A stretch of DNA of 64,000 nt from Rhizobium sp. Root1203 (GCF_001424945.1 NZ_LMCW01000005.1:62001-126000), one strand, 5' to 3'; counted from the first letter of the stretch, positions 1 through 11,070 are shown. A program made the numbers and translations. Notes: generated by a model from the letters alone, not told the origin.

Positions 1-162
1 TTTGCCGCAATCGCCTATTTGGCACTGGCTATCGCTCTCGTGCTGGCGATTGACAAGCTGGTCGCGCTGTTGTTCCGTGAAACGCGCCCGCAGAATTCGC
101 TTCGGCCATCGGCCGTCGACAAGATGCTCGCCGTATCGCGACAGTATTATCGCCGCTGGTGA
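1..162 (+). CDS. C-terminal fragment of a membrane protein
   Basis: The window opens inside a reading frame that stops with TGA at 160-162. The 53 visible residues begin with a hydrophobic stretch of about 20 residues rich in Ala, Leu and Ile, followed by a basic tail ending in Tyr-Tyr-Arg-Arg-Trp. That fits the last transmembrane helix and cytosolic tail of an inner-membrane protein, for example an ABC importer permease, but the fragment is too short to name. It lies 47 bp upstream of the GST gene on the same strand. Confidence 0.55.
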   Translation, partial: FAAIAYLALAIALVLAIDKLVALLFRETRPQNSLRPSAVDKMLAVSRQYYRRW

Positions 163-209
163 TCGTGCGGTGAGCGACGGGGCAAAAACTCGACGGATTG
201 AGAGACCGT

Positions 210-941
210 ATGGCGTTTAAACTCTATTACTGGGACGGCATTCAGGGGCGCGGAGAGTTTATCCGACTGGCGCTTGAGGATGCGGGCGCAGACTATATTG
301 ATGTGGCCCGCATGTCCGGCAAGGGTGGCGGAACAGACACAATGCTCGAGATCATGGGTAGCCGGTCGGAAGCCGAGATTCCTTTTGCGCCGCCCTTCCT
401 TCAGGATGGCGACCTTGTTATTTCGCATGTCGCCAACATACTGTTCTACCTCGGTCCCAAGCTCGGGCTTGCGCCCCAGCAAGACAGGCTGCGCTATCGG
501 GCTAATGGGCTTCAACTGACCATCACCGATTTTGTCGCTGAAGTGCACGACACGCACCATCCCATTTCCACCTCGCTCTACTACGAAGACCAGAAGACAG
601 AGGCAAAGGCTCGCTCGGCAGCGTTCATCAAGGACCGCATCCCGAAATTCCTTGGCTATTTCGAACGGGTCCTGCAACAGAACCCTTTCGGTGCAAGTCA
701 CATGGTGGGAAATTCCCTCAGCTACGTCGATCTTTCGCTCTTCCAGATCATCGAGGGTCTGACCTACGCGTTTCCCAACGCCATGAGGGACCACGAACGT
801 CAGTATCCGGGTCAGGCCGCCCTTCACGCATCCGTGCGCAGTCGACCGAATATTGCGGGATATCTCTCTTCTCCGCGCCGACTTGCCTTCAATGAAGACG
901 GCATCTTCAGGCACTATTCGGAACTCGACGCGGTGCGCTGA
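210..941 (+). CDS. Glutathione S-transferase family protein
   Basis: A 243-residue cytosolic protein. The N-terminus (MAFKLYYWDG, then GRGEFIRLALEDAG) is the first beta-alpha unit of a thioredoxin-fold GST domain, with Tyr6 or Tyr7 at the usual catalytic position of tyrosine-type (sigma/alpha-like) GSTs. Residues from about 90 on form the all-helical C-terminal domain, including the YVDLSLFQ segment typical of GSTs. I chose ATG 210; an in-frame TTG at 198 would add four residues and is less likely. The substrate cannot be told from sequence. It precedes an SDR on the same strand with an 83-bp gap, so a link to aromatic or xenobiotic metabolism is only suggested. Confidence 0.85.
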   Translation: MAFKLYYWDGIQGRGEFIRLALEDAGADYIDVARMSGKGGGTDTMLEIMGSRSEAEIPFAPPFLQDGDLVISHVANILFYLGPKLGLAPQQDRLRYRANGLQLTITDFVAEVHDTHHPISTSLYYEDQKTEAKARSAAFIKDRIPKFLGYFERVLQQNPFGASHMVGNSLSYVDLSLFQIIEGLTYAFPNAMRDHERQYPGQAALHASVRSRPNIAGYLSSPRRLAFNEDGIFRHYSELDAVR

Positions 942-1024
942 TTGTGCCCGTCGCCTTGCCGAAAGACGACACGGCCTGATAGGCTTTCGTTATTCATTCA
1001 ATACGACTGGAGATCGCTGCTGCC

Positions 1025-1819
1025 ATGCCAAATCTTGCTCAATCGCTGGCCACCATCAAAATTCCGGACCTCGCAGGCAAGGCCGTCCTGATCACAGGCG
1101 CCTCGACAGGCATCGGCGCGGCGCTCGCGCGCGCCTTTGCGGCACAGGACATGAAAGTGGCCATCCACTACAATGCCAGCCGCGAACCCGCCGAGACGCT
1201 GGCGGATGAGATCCGAGCCGGGGGCGGAACCGTGCACCTTGTACACGGCGACGTATCCAGGGAGGGGGAAACCGAGCGCCTGGTGGAGGAGTCGGCCAAG
1301 ACCTTCGGTCACCTTGATGGATTGGTGAACAATGCCGGCGGCATGCTCGGGCGCAAGCCGACATCGGAATACACCGACGAGCATTACACCAAAGTGATGG
1401 ATCTGAACGCTCGTTCGGTGCTTGCCGCGACCCGGGCAGCTCATCCCTGGCTAAAGAAGCAGGGTGGCTTCATCATCAATACGACATCGATCGCAGCTCG
1501 AAACGGCGGCGGCAACGGCGCAATCCTCTATGCCGCGTCGAAGGGTTTCGTCTCGACCATCACCCGTGGTCATGCCAAGGAGTTTGTGGCGGACCGGATC
1601 CGCGTCAACGCGGTGGCGCCGGGTGTCATCGCCACTCCGTTTCACGAGCGATATACCAACGACGAACAGATGGAACTCCAGCGCAAGTCCATTCCCATGG
1701 GCTTCGTTGGAACGCCGGAGGATTGCGTGGGTGCCTATCTTTTCCTCGCCTCGCCGACGCTCTCGGGCTACGTCACGGGCCAGATCATCGAGGTCAACGG
1801 CGGACAGTTGATGCCCTGA
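1025..1819 (+). CDS. SDR family NAD(P)-dependent oxidoreductase
   Basis: A 264-residue classical short-chain dehydrogenase/reductase. The Rossmann glycine motif TGASTGIG is at residues 24-31, NNAG at 102-105, and the catalytic Ser155, Tyr169 and Lys173 (YAASK) are all present. A proline-glycine segment (VAPGVIATP) and the C-terminal EVNGGQ complete the family pattern. The length is normal for a cytosolic SDR. The substrate is unknown; the family name 3-oxoacyl-ACP reductase is often given to such proteins without evidence. It converges on pcaF with only 40 bp between the stops, so it belongs to a different transcription unit from the pca genes. Confidence 0.9.
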   Translation: MPNLAQSLATIKIPDLAGKAVLITGASTGIGAALARAFAAQDMKVAIHYNASREPAETLADEIRAGGGTVHLVHGDVSREGETERLVEESAKTFGHLDGLVNNAGGMLGRKPTSEYTDEHYTKVMDLNARSVLAATRAAHPWLKKQGGFIINTTSIAARNGGGNGAILYAASKGFVSTITRGHAKEFVADRIRVNAVAPGVIATPFHERYTNDEQMELQRKSIPMGFVGTPEDCVGAYLFLASPTLSGYVTGQIIEVNGGQLMP

Positions 1820-1833
1820 GGTTTCGCCAATGG

Positions 1834-1848
1834 GCCGGGTGCACCGGC
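1834..1848. terminator. Short hairpin between convergent SDR and pcaF
   Basis: GCCGG and CCGGC arms flank a 5-nt loop that is itself partly self-complementary. There is no T-run, so it is at best a weak bidirectional stop between two converging genes. Confidence 0.3.
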
Positions 1849-1859
1849 AATTGCATGCT

Positions 1860-3065
<1,206 letters not shown>

Positions 3066-3848
3066 CTACGCGACCTCCCTGTCGCCCTGATGGGCCTTCT
3101 TGGTGCGGGCGTTGATGTCGCGCAACGTCGCCAGCTCGATTTCGGTCGGAACGGGGGTCTCGATTACCCGATCGGCGAATTTTATCGCCCAGCCGCAGTT
3201 TTCGACAATCTGCTCGCGGCTGGCACCGTGATGGATCGACACCACGGTCAGCTCTTTTGTCTCAGCATCGGGCTCGAGAATGCAAAGGTCGGTGATCACG
3301 CGGGTCGGACCCTTGGTCTTCATGCCAAGGCGTTCGCGGTGATTGCCACCCTCACCGTGGCCCATCGAGGTGATGAAAGGCAGTGTCTCGACGAAACCGC
3401 GCTTGGAGAGCGCCATGGTGATAAAGATCTGCCCGCAATTGCTGGCGATCTCCGGTGCCCCGCCGCCGCCGGGCAGGCGGACTTTGGGATGATCGTAGGG
3501 ACCTACGACCGTCGTGTTAAGGTTGGCGAACTTGTCAAGCTGAGCGCCGCCGAGGAAGCCGGTGGTGACGCGCCCCCCCTGCAGCCAATAGCGAAACATC
3601 TCGGGCACCGAGACCGTGAAGAGCGCGGTGTCACATAGTTCGCCGTCCCCGATCGATAGCGGCAGGACGTCCGGCTTGGTGCCGACGGTGCCGCTTTCGT
3701 ATATCAGCGTGATATCGGGCGCATGCGTCAGGCGAGCGACGTTGCAGGCGGCCGACGGTGCGCCGATGCCAACGAAGCAGACATCGTCATTGGCGAGTGC
3801 TCGGGACGCGGCAATGGTCATCATTTCAGTGGGGGTAAAATCGTTCAT
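3066..3848 (-). CDS. pcaJ: 3-oxoadipate CoA-transferase subunit B (PcaJ)
   Basis: A 260-residue beta subunit of succinyl-CoA:3-oxoadipate CoA-transferase. It carries the active-site glutamate in the YESGTVG segment and the glycine-rich GGGGAPE motif of family I CoA-transferases. With PcaI it activates 3-oxoadipate. The open frame extends upstream to 4013, but that part only overlaps pcaI in another frame. ATG 3848 (MNDFTPTEMM) is preceded by a GGAGTG-type ribosome site and lies 10 bp after the pcaI stop. pcaF follows immediately. Confidence 0.95.
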   Translation of the reverse strand: MNDFTPTEMMTIAASRALANDDVCFVGIGAPSAACNVARLTHAPDITLIYESGTVGTKPDVLPLSIGDGELCDTALFTVSVPEMFRYWLQGGRVTTGFLGGAQLDKFANLNTTVVGPYDHPKVRLPGGGGAPEIASNCGQIFITMALSKRGFVETLPFITSMGHGEGGNHRERLGMKTKGPTRVITDLCILEPDAETKELTVVSIHHGASREQIVENCGWAIKFADRVIETPVPTEIELATLRDINARTKKAHQGDREVA

Positions 3849-3858
3849 GCCGCACTCC

Positions 3859-4710
3859 TCATGCCAACCGCTTCTTCGCATGCCGGGCAAAATCCTCCGG
3901 TCGTGCCTGCATGACGTTTTCGTCGATCCATTTCTCGAAGCTCCCGCGGTCGCGCGCAATCTCGTCCCAGGCGATGTAGAAGGCGTTCGACCGGGGATAA
4001 TAGCCCTGCGCATAGGATGGGAACGCCCCGCCGGGCACCTCGGCCACGGCCGTCACCGCCCAGCTCGGCAAGACGACGGAATTCGGCGACGGTGCATCGA
4101 GCTCGTCGACGATTTCCTCGACGGTCACGATCGAACGAGCGGCGGCGAGAACTGCCTCCTTCTGAACCCCGACGATGCCTTCCAGCAGCACGTTTCCCTT
4201 CCGGTCGGCACGTAGCGCATGGATGATCGTGACGTCGGGGCGGATTGCAGGAACCGCGGCAAGAACTTCACCGGTGAACGGGCATGTCACCGATTTGATG
4301 TTCGGATTCACCTTCGGCAGATCGGCGCCGATATACCCGCGCAGCATGGCAAAGGGTAGATTGGCAGCCCCCGCTTCATATGCGTTCGCCATCGCGGCAT
4401 GGCTGTGCTCCTCGATCTCCAGCGGCTTCGGCCATTGGTTCTCCACTGCGTCGCGGAAGCGATGCAGCGAGCCAACACCGGGGTTTCCGCCCCAGGAGAA
4501 CTTCATGCCGCGCGCGGCGCCGACGCCGATCAGTTGGTCGTAGAGAATGTCCGGCGTCATCCGGACGAGATACAAGTCCTTGCGTCCCTGCCGGATCACT
4601 TCGTGACCGGCTGCGTAAGGAATGAGGTGCGTGAAGCCTTCCATGGCAACGGTATCACCGTCCCGGACGTTTTCCGCCACGGCTTCCTTCAAGGTTAGGA
4701 TCTTTGCCAT
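3859..4710 (-). CDS. pcaI: 3-oxoadipate CoA-transferase subunit A (PcaI)
   Basis: A 283-residue alpha subunit of 3-oxoadipate CoA-transferase, the first gene of pcaIJF. Family I CoA-transferase features include the N-terminal VRDGDTVAMEGFTH segment and the GGNPGVGS glycine loop near residue 75. It works with PcaJ in the cytosol, moving CoA from succinyl-CoA to 3-oxoadipate. It is divergent from an IclR-type gene across a 129-bp interval containing a strong inverted repeat, so transcription is likely controlled by that regulator with 3-oxoadipate as the probable effector (inferred from the PcaR family). Confidence 0.95.
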   Translation of the reverse strand: MAKILTLKEAVAENVRDGDTVAMEGFTHLIPYAAGHEVIRQGRKDLYLVRMTPDILYDQLIGVGAARGMKFSWGGNPGVGSLHRFRDAVENQWPKPLEIEEHSHAAMANAYEAGAANLPFAMLRGYIGADLPKVNPNIKSVTCPFTGEVLAAVPAIRPDVTIIHALRADRKGNVLLEGIVGVQKEAVLAAARSIVTVEEIVDELDAPSPNSVVLPSWAVTAVAEVPGGAFPSYAQGYYPRSNAFYIAWDEIARDRGSFEKWIDENVMQARPEDFARHAKKRLA

Positions 4711-4777
4711 CTGGTCTCCCGCATTCGCTGTCGAGTGGGCGCAATAAGCGCCTCTCTCAAACTCTCGTCAAATATTT

Positions 4778-4812
4778 TGTGCGTTATTTGACATTTGTTC
4801 ATATATCGCACA
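4778..4812. promoter_or_regulatory. Probable PcaR operator between pcaI and pcaR
   Basis: TGTGCG (4778-4783) and CGCACA (4807-4812) are perfect inverted arms centred near 4795. The right half reads GTTCATATATCGCAC (4797-4811), similar to the PcaR/PcaU/PobR-type IclR-family element I recall (GTTCGATAATCGCAC, 11 of 15 identical). The left half, read on the other strand, is a looser copy. It lies 28-62 bp before the pcaR ATG, where it could control both divergent genes. Confidence 0.65.
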
Positions 4813-4839
4813 TATTGACGATATCGAGGGGAGCACGAA

Positions 4840-5595
4840 ATGCGCGAAACCGACTTCGTCAGCGGCTTCGCCAGAGGCCTGAGGGTGATCGAAGCGTTCG
4901 AGGAGACGCGGCAGCGGCTTTCCATCGCCGAGGCGTCGAAACTCACCGGCCTGGATCGTGCCACGGTGCGTCGATCGCTGCTGACGCTCGCAGAACTCGG
5001 CTACGCCGATTATGACGGCAAGTTCTTCGCGCTGACGCCGAAGATCCTGCGGCTCGGGCACGCCTATCTGTCCGCCACGCCACTGCCAGCGCTCATTCAG
5101 CCGCATCTCGATCAGTTGTCGGAAAAGGCCGGCCAAAGCGCCTCTGCATCTGTTCTCGACGGCACGGAGATCGTGTATATCGCCCGCGCCTCGCAACGCC
5201 GCGTGATGTCGATCAATCTCACACCGGGAAGTCGGCTGCCCGCCTACTGCGCATCGATGGGCCGCGCGTTGCTCGCCTCCCTGCCGGAAAGCGAAGCCCG
5301 TGCAATCCTTGAGAAAACGGAGCTGAAGCAAAATACTCCGACCACCAAAACCGATCCGGAGGAACTGATCGCCGAGCTCCGCCGGGTGCGGGCACAAGGC
5401 TACGCAATCATTGATCAGGAACTGGAAATAGGTCTCTGCTCGATTGCGGTGCCCGTCGAAAACGACCGTGGCCAGACGGTCGCGGCGATTAACATCGGCG
5501 CGCCGGCAGCCCACGTCTTAGCATCGGCAATGGCCGAACGCTATCTGCCACTGCTGCAGGAGACGCGGAATGCATTGCGGCTCGTCCTGCGCTAG
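4840..5595 (+). CDS. pcaR: IclR-family transcriptional regulator (PcaR)
   Basis: A 251-residue IclR-type regulator. Residues 1-70 form a winged helix-turn-helix (SIAEASKLTGLDRATVRRSL is the HTH) and about 80-245 the IclR effector-binding domain, with the conserved ASMGRALLA and GLCSIAVPV segments. The close match to the PcaR/PobR subgroup and its divergence from pcaIJF identify it as the regulator of those genes. The effector is expected to be 3-oxoadipate (family knowledge). Its stop overlaps that of pobR on the other strand in the palindrome CTAG. Confidence 0.9.
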   Translation: MRETDFVSGFARGLRVIEAFEETRQRLSIAEASKLTGLDRATVRRSLLTLAELGYADYDGKFFALTPKILRLGHAYLSATPLPALIQPHLDQLSEKAGQSASASVLDGTEIVYIARASQRRVMSINLTPGSRLPAYCASMGRALLASLPESEARAILEKTELKQNTPTTKTDPEELIAELRRVRAQGYAIIDQELEIGLCSIAVPVENDRGQTVAAINIGAPAAHVLASAMAERYLPLLQETRNALRLVLR

Positions 5596-6491
5596 GACGC
5601 GCTGAGGCCGCCAAGTTTCGCGCGTTCGGCGAGCCGCCAGCTCCGTGGCGTCTGGCCGACCTGCCGCAGGAAGAACCTTGAGAAATAAGCAGGGTCCGTG
5701 AATCCCAGGCGATAGCCGATTTCCTGTGCGCTGTCGAAGGTGAATACCAGCTCGCGCTTGGCTTCGTCGATCAACTTGCGGGCGATCAGCTCGTGGGTTC
5801 CAAGACCGGTCGTCGCCTTCACGATCCGGTTCAGGTGCGTGGGCGAAATACCCAGTTCGCCGGCATAATATCCGGCCGGCTTATGGGACCGATAATGGCG
5901 CTGGATCAGTCCGCTCAGCAGTTCCATCCTTCGGTCGTTCTCGTCTGGGGCCGCTTTGCCATCCGGACCCTCCGAAGACAGCCGAGCCGTGAGCTGCAAT
6001 GCCGTGGTCAGATAGGCTTCGAGCAGATCCGTGCGCCCGTTGCGACGGGCTGCGAACTCGACGCCGAGACGGCGCAGCGATTGCGCGACGTAGGCGGCAT
6101 CCTCATTCGCCATGTCGAGTGGCGTCAGATGCGGCCTTGCAAGCCACGCACCGAGCCTGCTGCGATCGCCGGGTATCGTCTTCAGATGCGATGTCAGAAC
6201 GGTGATGACGAATCCGTCGACGTCCCTGGAGAAGCGAAAACCATGATCCCGCGCTGGCGGGACCGTGACGACCGAGTGGGCTAGGATCGTATGCCATGCG
6301 CCATCGAACAGAGCCTGGCCTGAACCGCTATCTATGTACAATATCTGAAAGAAACTGTCGTGGCGGTGGGGGCGTATCTCCCAGTCATGCAGACTGCTTC
6401 GTGATGGAATCGTTTCGCAATGCAGCCAGAAATCCGGATTTCGGGCGACATTTTCACCATACAGCTCGTAATTGGGAACAGATTTCGCCAT
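5592..6491 (-). CDS. pobR: AraC-family regulator of 4-hydroxybenzoate hydroxylase (PobR)
   Basis: A 299-residue AraC/XylS-type protein. An N-terminal cupin-like sensor (residues about 30-130, with RPHRHDSFFQILY) is followed by a C-terminal double helix-turn-helix (about 195-290, ending in GFTDPAYFSRFFLRQVG). The frame is open upstream to 6854, but ATG 6491 gives the normal family length and leaves a 111-bp divergent promoter shared with pobA. The rhizobial AraC-type PobR activates pobA with 4-hydroxybenzoate; that role is inferred from this arrangement. It should not be confused with the IclR-type PobR of Acinetobacter. Confidence 0.88.
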   Translation of the reverse strand: MAKSVPNYELYGENVARNPDFWLHCETIPSRSSLHDWEIRPHRHDSFFQILYIDSGSGQALFDGAWHTILAHSVVTVPPARDHGFRFSRDVDGFVITVLTSHLKTIPGDRSRLGAWLARPHLTPLDMANEDAAYVAQSLRRLGVEFAARRNGRTDLLEAYLTTALQLTARLSSEGPDGKAAPDENDRRMELLSGLIQRHYRSHKPAGYYAGELGISPTHLNRIVKATTGLGTHELIARKLIDEAKRELVFTFDSAQEIGYRLGFTDPAYFSRFFLRQVGQTPRSWRLAERAKLGGLSAS

Positions 6492-7775
<1,284 letters not shown>

Positions 7776-7866
7776 ACCCACTGTTACCTGAACGGACGCG
7801 CAAAGCATGCGTCGGGATTGCGACTTGCTGCATGATCCTAGATCGGATCCGATCGTGCAGTGCCTT

Positions 7867-7889
7867 CCCTTCCGCCATCCACGGAAGGG
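7867..7889. terminator. Hairpin 1 after pobA
   Basis: Perfect 8-bp stem (CCCTTCCG / CGGAAGGG) with a 7-nt loop, in the gap between convergent pobA and the cyclase gene. Confidence 0.5.
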
Positions 7890-7897
7890 CGCATGGG

Positions 7898-7930
7898 GAG
7901 CGGCGGTGCTTATGCGTCACACCGCCGCTC
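7898..7930. terminator. Hairpin 2 after pobA, probably bidirectional
   Basis: Perfect 11-bp stem (GAGCGGCGGTG / CACCGCCGCTC) with an 11-nt loop, 14 bp from the cyclase stop codon. It has no U-tract, but the tandem arrangement with hairpin 1 between converging genes suggests transcript-end structures. Confidence 0.55.
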
Positions 7931-7944
7931 GCCCACCTGCAAAC

Positions 7945-9534
7945 TCAGGTTTGGCGCTTCTCCTCGATCGCCGACATCGCTTCTTCAAGCGCTGCACGCA
8001 CGCGGGGTCGTTCCTCGGGATCGAGCTGACCGATGTCCAGATGCAGGTCGAGACCCGAAAAATGCTCGCTGAGGACGCGGATGGTACGATCGTCGCTATG
8101 AAGCAGTCCGTTGACCGCATAGGGAATGATTTCGCGTTGGATGCCCTTCATCGTGATCGGCGGTAGCGGGCTTGCGTCGACGATATCCTTTACCAAGGCA
8201 TATGTTTCATAGCTGATGACAATTTTGCCGCCCTCGGCAATCGATTGAAGGCGGGCGGCGAGATTGGCTTCCGCCCCGATGATCGTATAGTCCATCCGGT
8301 CGTTGCTGCCGAAATTCCCGACATTGCAGTAGCCGGTATTGATGCCCATCCTGACGACGAATGGCTCTTCCGTCCCGTCGCGCCGCCACTTGGCTTTCAG
8401 TTCGCCCAAATGCCACTGCATGTCGATCGCCATCTGAAGGCAGGCCTTTGCATCTTCTGCAGCACCTTTTGTCTCGGGGTCGCCGAAGAACACCAGGACG
8501 GCGTCGCCGATGAACTTGTCGAGCGTACCGCCGTGCTTCAGCGCGATAGCGGACATTTCCGTCAGATATTCGTTCAGCATCCCGGTCAGGGCTTCCGGCT
8601 GCAATCGCTCGGTCGTTGCGGTGAAGTCCTTGATATCCGAAAAGAAGATGGTCAGCCGCTTGCGCTCTGTCTGGATCACCACGTCCTTCTGCCCGCTGAA
8701 GATGCTCTTGTAGATCTGCGGCGACAGATAGCGGGAAATTTTCAGTGAGATGCTCGCCAGAAACTCGTTCGCCGATTCAAGTTCATGGTTGAACCCCTGG
8801 ATGAGCGCGGCCTGATGCTGCTGGATCGCAATGAGGGTGATGCCAAGGCCGGCCACGCAGAGGAAGTAGAAAAGGAGATATTTGAACGCGAAGACATTGC
8901 TCGCAAACGGCTGTTTGATGATGACCTCCTGGATGCCCCTGACGTCGCCGACCTTCCAATCCGTCTTCGGGCTTTCCGGGTGAGTGTTGTGACAGGCGAC
9001 ACAGGTCTGGCCCATGATCACGGGTGTCACCAACCGGAAGGTGTTCGTGAAGCCGCTGCGGCTGACCTCCGTCAGCGATCGTTTCGGATCGGCGCGCAGA
9101 GCGGCAAGCGAGGCCGTCTCGAATGCGTCGAGATCATGCGAGGGACGCTTTTTGAACGGCAGATCGGACACGAACCGGTACGTGACGTTCGCCTGCTGCT
9201 GCTTGATGACGTCGCCGAGTTCGAGGGAGAGCGTCGCCGGTATCGGGATCGCTCCCGGGATATGGGCATAGTTGTGCGAGACTGCAGTGCCGGTATTCTC
9301 GCCGGCCGCATGCGCAGCCAGTACCCGGCCGACGACGTTTGTGGCGTAGTAGGAGCGGATGCTGGTGATGAGCGAACTCATGTCCTGCGCCTGGCGCTTC
9401 AACGCCGCCTGCGAGAGATTGCTCACGTCCATCCATACAGCGAGCGGCAAGCCTGCCAGCATGGCAAGGACGAGCAGGGTTATGAAGTACCCCGCTCTGC
9501 GTGCAGCCCAGCCGTGATCCGGTTCATTACGCAC
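7945..9534 (-). CDS. Membrane class III adenylate cyclase with periplasmic Tll0287-like CxxCH sensor
   Basis: A 529-residue inner-membrane protein. TM1 is at about 15-35. A periplasmic DUF3365/Tll0287-like domain (36-212) carries CVACH (C178, C181, H182), a c-type heme attachment motif. TM2 is at about 215-238. The class III cyclase domain (about 290-450) has metal Asp300 and Asp344, substrate Lys340 (DKFIGD), purine-selecting Asp415, Asn424 and Arg428, so all expected catalytic residues are present and it should make cAMP. A GTG start with GAGGGG upstream was used. A role in heme-based redox or gas sensing is inferred from domains. It is convergent with pobA, and a functional link to aromatic catabolism is not shown. 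Confidence 0.88.
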   Translation of the reverse strand: MRNEPDHGWAARRAGYFITLLVLAMLAGLPLAVWMDVSNLSQAALKRQAQDMSSLITSIRSYYATNVVGRVLAAHAAGENTGTAVSHNYAHIPGAIPIPATLSLELGDVIKQQQANVTYRFVSDLPFKKRPSHDLDAFETASLAALRADPKRSLTEVSRSGFTNTFRLVTPVIMGQTCVACHNTHPESPKTDWKVGDVRGIQEVIIKQPFASNVFAFKYLLFYFLCVAGLGITLIAIQQHQAALIQGFNHELESANEFLASISLKISRYLSPQIYKSIFSGQKDVVIQTERKRLTIFFSDIKDFTATTERLQPEALTGMLNEYLTEMSAIALKHGGTLDKFIGDAVLVFFGDPETKGAAEDAKACLQMAIDMQWHLGELKAKWRRDGTEEPFVVRMGINTGYCNVGNFGSNDRMDYTIIGAEANLAARLQSIAEGGKIVISYETYALVKDIVDASPLPPITMKGIQREIIPYAVNGLLHSDDRTIRVLSEHFSGLDLHLDIGQLDPEERPRVRAALEEAMSAIEEKRQT

Positions 9535-9635
9535 AACGAACCCCTCGGGGTTTCCTCAAGGCACTGCGCCGGCTGCCATCATTGTGACGCTGTCAGGCCA
9601 GGCTTGGAGGTATTCTGCATGTGACCAACGCCGGG

Positions 9636-10064
9636 TCATACCTTTCGGAATTCGATGCGGTAGACCACCTCTTCCCCTGTCGTCGGATCGACGCCCGGCG
9701 CGCCGCTGATGACCAACCTGTTTCCGTCGATGGAGAAGGGCCGGATCAGGTCGGCGACACCCCAGGCAGGATTCCAGCTTGCGTCGACATGATGCACCAC
9801 TCTGCCGTTCTCGAACGTATAGGAGCCGGCGTATGCGAGCATGCTGTCGAAGAGCGCGACTTTTTCCGCATCGCTCGGCAGCCCGTTGCCGGGAACCGGG
9901 CGTTGGCGGCTGACGACGACTGCCATCATACGACCGTCCGGCTGGTAGGAGAGAAATCCGACGGGATCCACGCCCATGGCGTCGGTAACGAGGCCGGACA
10001 CGACCGCTGTTCGCGTCCAGGAAACCATGCGCCAGGTTCCATGCAATGCGGCCGCGTTTCCCAT
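9636..10064 (-). CDS. Lipocalin-like domain protein
   Basis: A 142-residue soluble protein with no signal peptide. It starts with the lipocalin-type GTWRMVSWT segment and contains the FLSYQPDGRMMAVV strand pair and a VHHVDASWNP segment found in the lipocalin-like family (Lipocalin_5). The biochemical role is unknown in this family; a ligand-binding beta barrel is likely. It lies 79 bp downstream of pcaQ in the same orientation, so co-transcription with pcaQ is possible and a link to aromatic metabolism is conceivable but unproven. Confidence 0.8.
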   Translation of the reverse strand: MGNAAALHGTWRMVSWTRTAVVSGLVTDAMGVDPVGFLSYQPDGRMMAVVVSRQRPVPGNGLPSDAEKVALFDSMLAYAGSYTFENGRVVHHVDASWNPAWGVADLIRPFSIDGNRLVISGAPGVDPTTGEEVVYRIEFRKV

Positions 10065-10143
10065 GAGCTACCCCGTGCGCGATCTTCCAGGAAGCTTATC
10101 ATAGGCCGGACGAGCCGACCAGATCGCAGCGATCTCCCGTCAG

Positions 10144-11070
10144 CTAAGCCTTCGCGGTCGCATCGGCGGCGGCTTCGCGGATCGTCTGCATCAGGATCGA
10201 GAGCGGCGTCGACGGAATGGAGTCAGTGCGCATCGTCAAGCCGACAGGGCCCTTGGTCTCGCTGGTGTCGACGGGAAGCACCGCAAGCAAACCGTCGGCA
10301 ATATCGGTTGCGACAACACCGGTTGAGATGATCCAGACCGCGTCGCTAGCGCGCACGAAGGCGCGCCCAAAGGAATCCGATACCGTCTCGATCTGGTTCG
10401 GCAGGCTCGCGACGCCGTTGGCGATGAGGAAACTCTCCACGAACGGCCGTATGATCGAGGCGCGCGTCGGCATCAAGACCGTGTAGTCGCCCAGGCTGGT
10501 GAAAAGCGAGTCTTTGGTCGTAAGCAACGGATGTCCTGCGCGGACGGCAAAGACCACTTGTTCGGAATAGAGATGCTCGAAGGAGAAGCCAGCCATCTTC
10601 TCCGGTCCGGCCAGGCGGCCCACGACGAGATCGAGATCACCGACGCGGAGCTGTTCCAAAAGCACGGCGTTCTCGCCGGTAACGATCTTGATCCGGCTCC
10701 AGGTTTTTTCCCTTAGGAACAACTCCATGGCGCGGGGCATGACACGCGTTGAAACCGTCGGTAGCGCGCCGATGCGGATCGGCGGGGCATCGCCGAAGCG
10801 TTCCTGCGAGACGGAATCGAGCCCCTGGCGCAGCGCCGTCAGCGCCGCCCCGGCGTGGCGCAGGAAGACCTCACCGTAGCGCGTAATCTTGATGCCGCGG
10901 CCGTCGCGCTCGAAAGCCTCGACACCAAGCACCTCTTCCAGCTCACGAATGGTTTTCGTCACCGCGGGCTGGCTGACGTGCAGCAGTTCGGCCGCCTTCA
11001 TAACGCTTTTCTGGCGCGCGACCTCGACAAACGTCTGCAGATGGCGAAACTTGACGCGGCTGTCGATCAT
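10144..11070 (-). CDS. pcaQ: LysR-family regulator PcaQ
   Basis: A 308-residue LysR-type regulator. The N-terminal winged helix-turn-helix (residues about 8-65, SVMKAAELLHVSQPAVTKTIRELEE region split across the HTH) is followed by a periplasmic-binding-like effector domain (about 95-300). It is divergent from pcaDCHGB, the standard location for PcaQ in Agrobacterium and Sinorhizobium, where it activates the operon with 3-carboxy-cis,cis-muconate and 4-carboxymuconolactone as coinducers (family knowledge). An operator-like dyad starts 9 bp upstream of its ATG, which suggests autoregulation as well. Confidence 0.93.
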   Translation of the reverse strand: MIDSRVKFRHLQTFVEVARQKSVMKAAELLHVSQPAVTKTIRELEEVLGVEAFERDGRGIKITRYGEVFLRHAGAALTALRQGLDSVSQERFGDAPPIRIGALPTVSTRVMPRAMELFLREKTWSRIKIVTGENAVLLEQLRVGDLDLVVGRLAGPEKMAGFSFEHLYSEQVVFAVRAGHPLLTTKDSLFTSLGDYTVLMPTRASIIRPFVESFLIANGVASLPNQIETVSDSFGRAFVRASDAVWIISTGVVATDIADGLLAVLPVDTSETKGPVGLTMRTDSIPSTPLSILMQTIREAAADATAKA

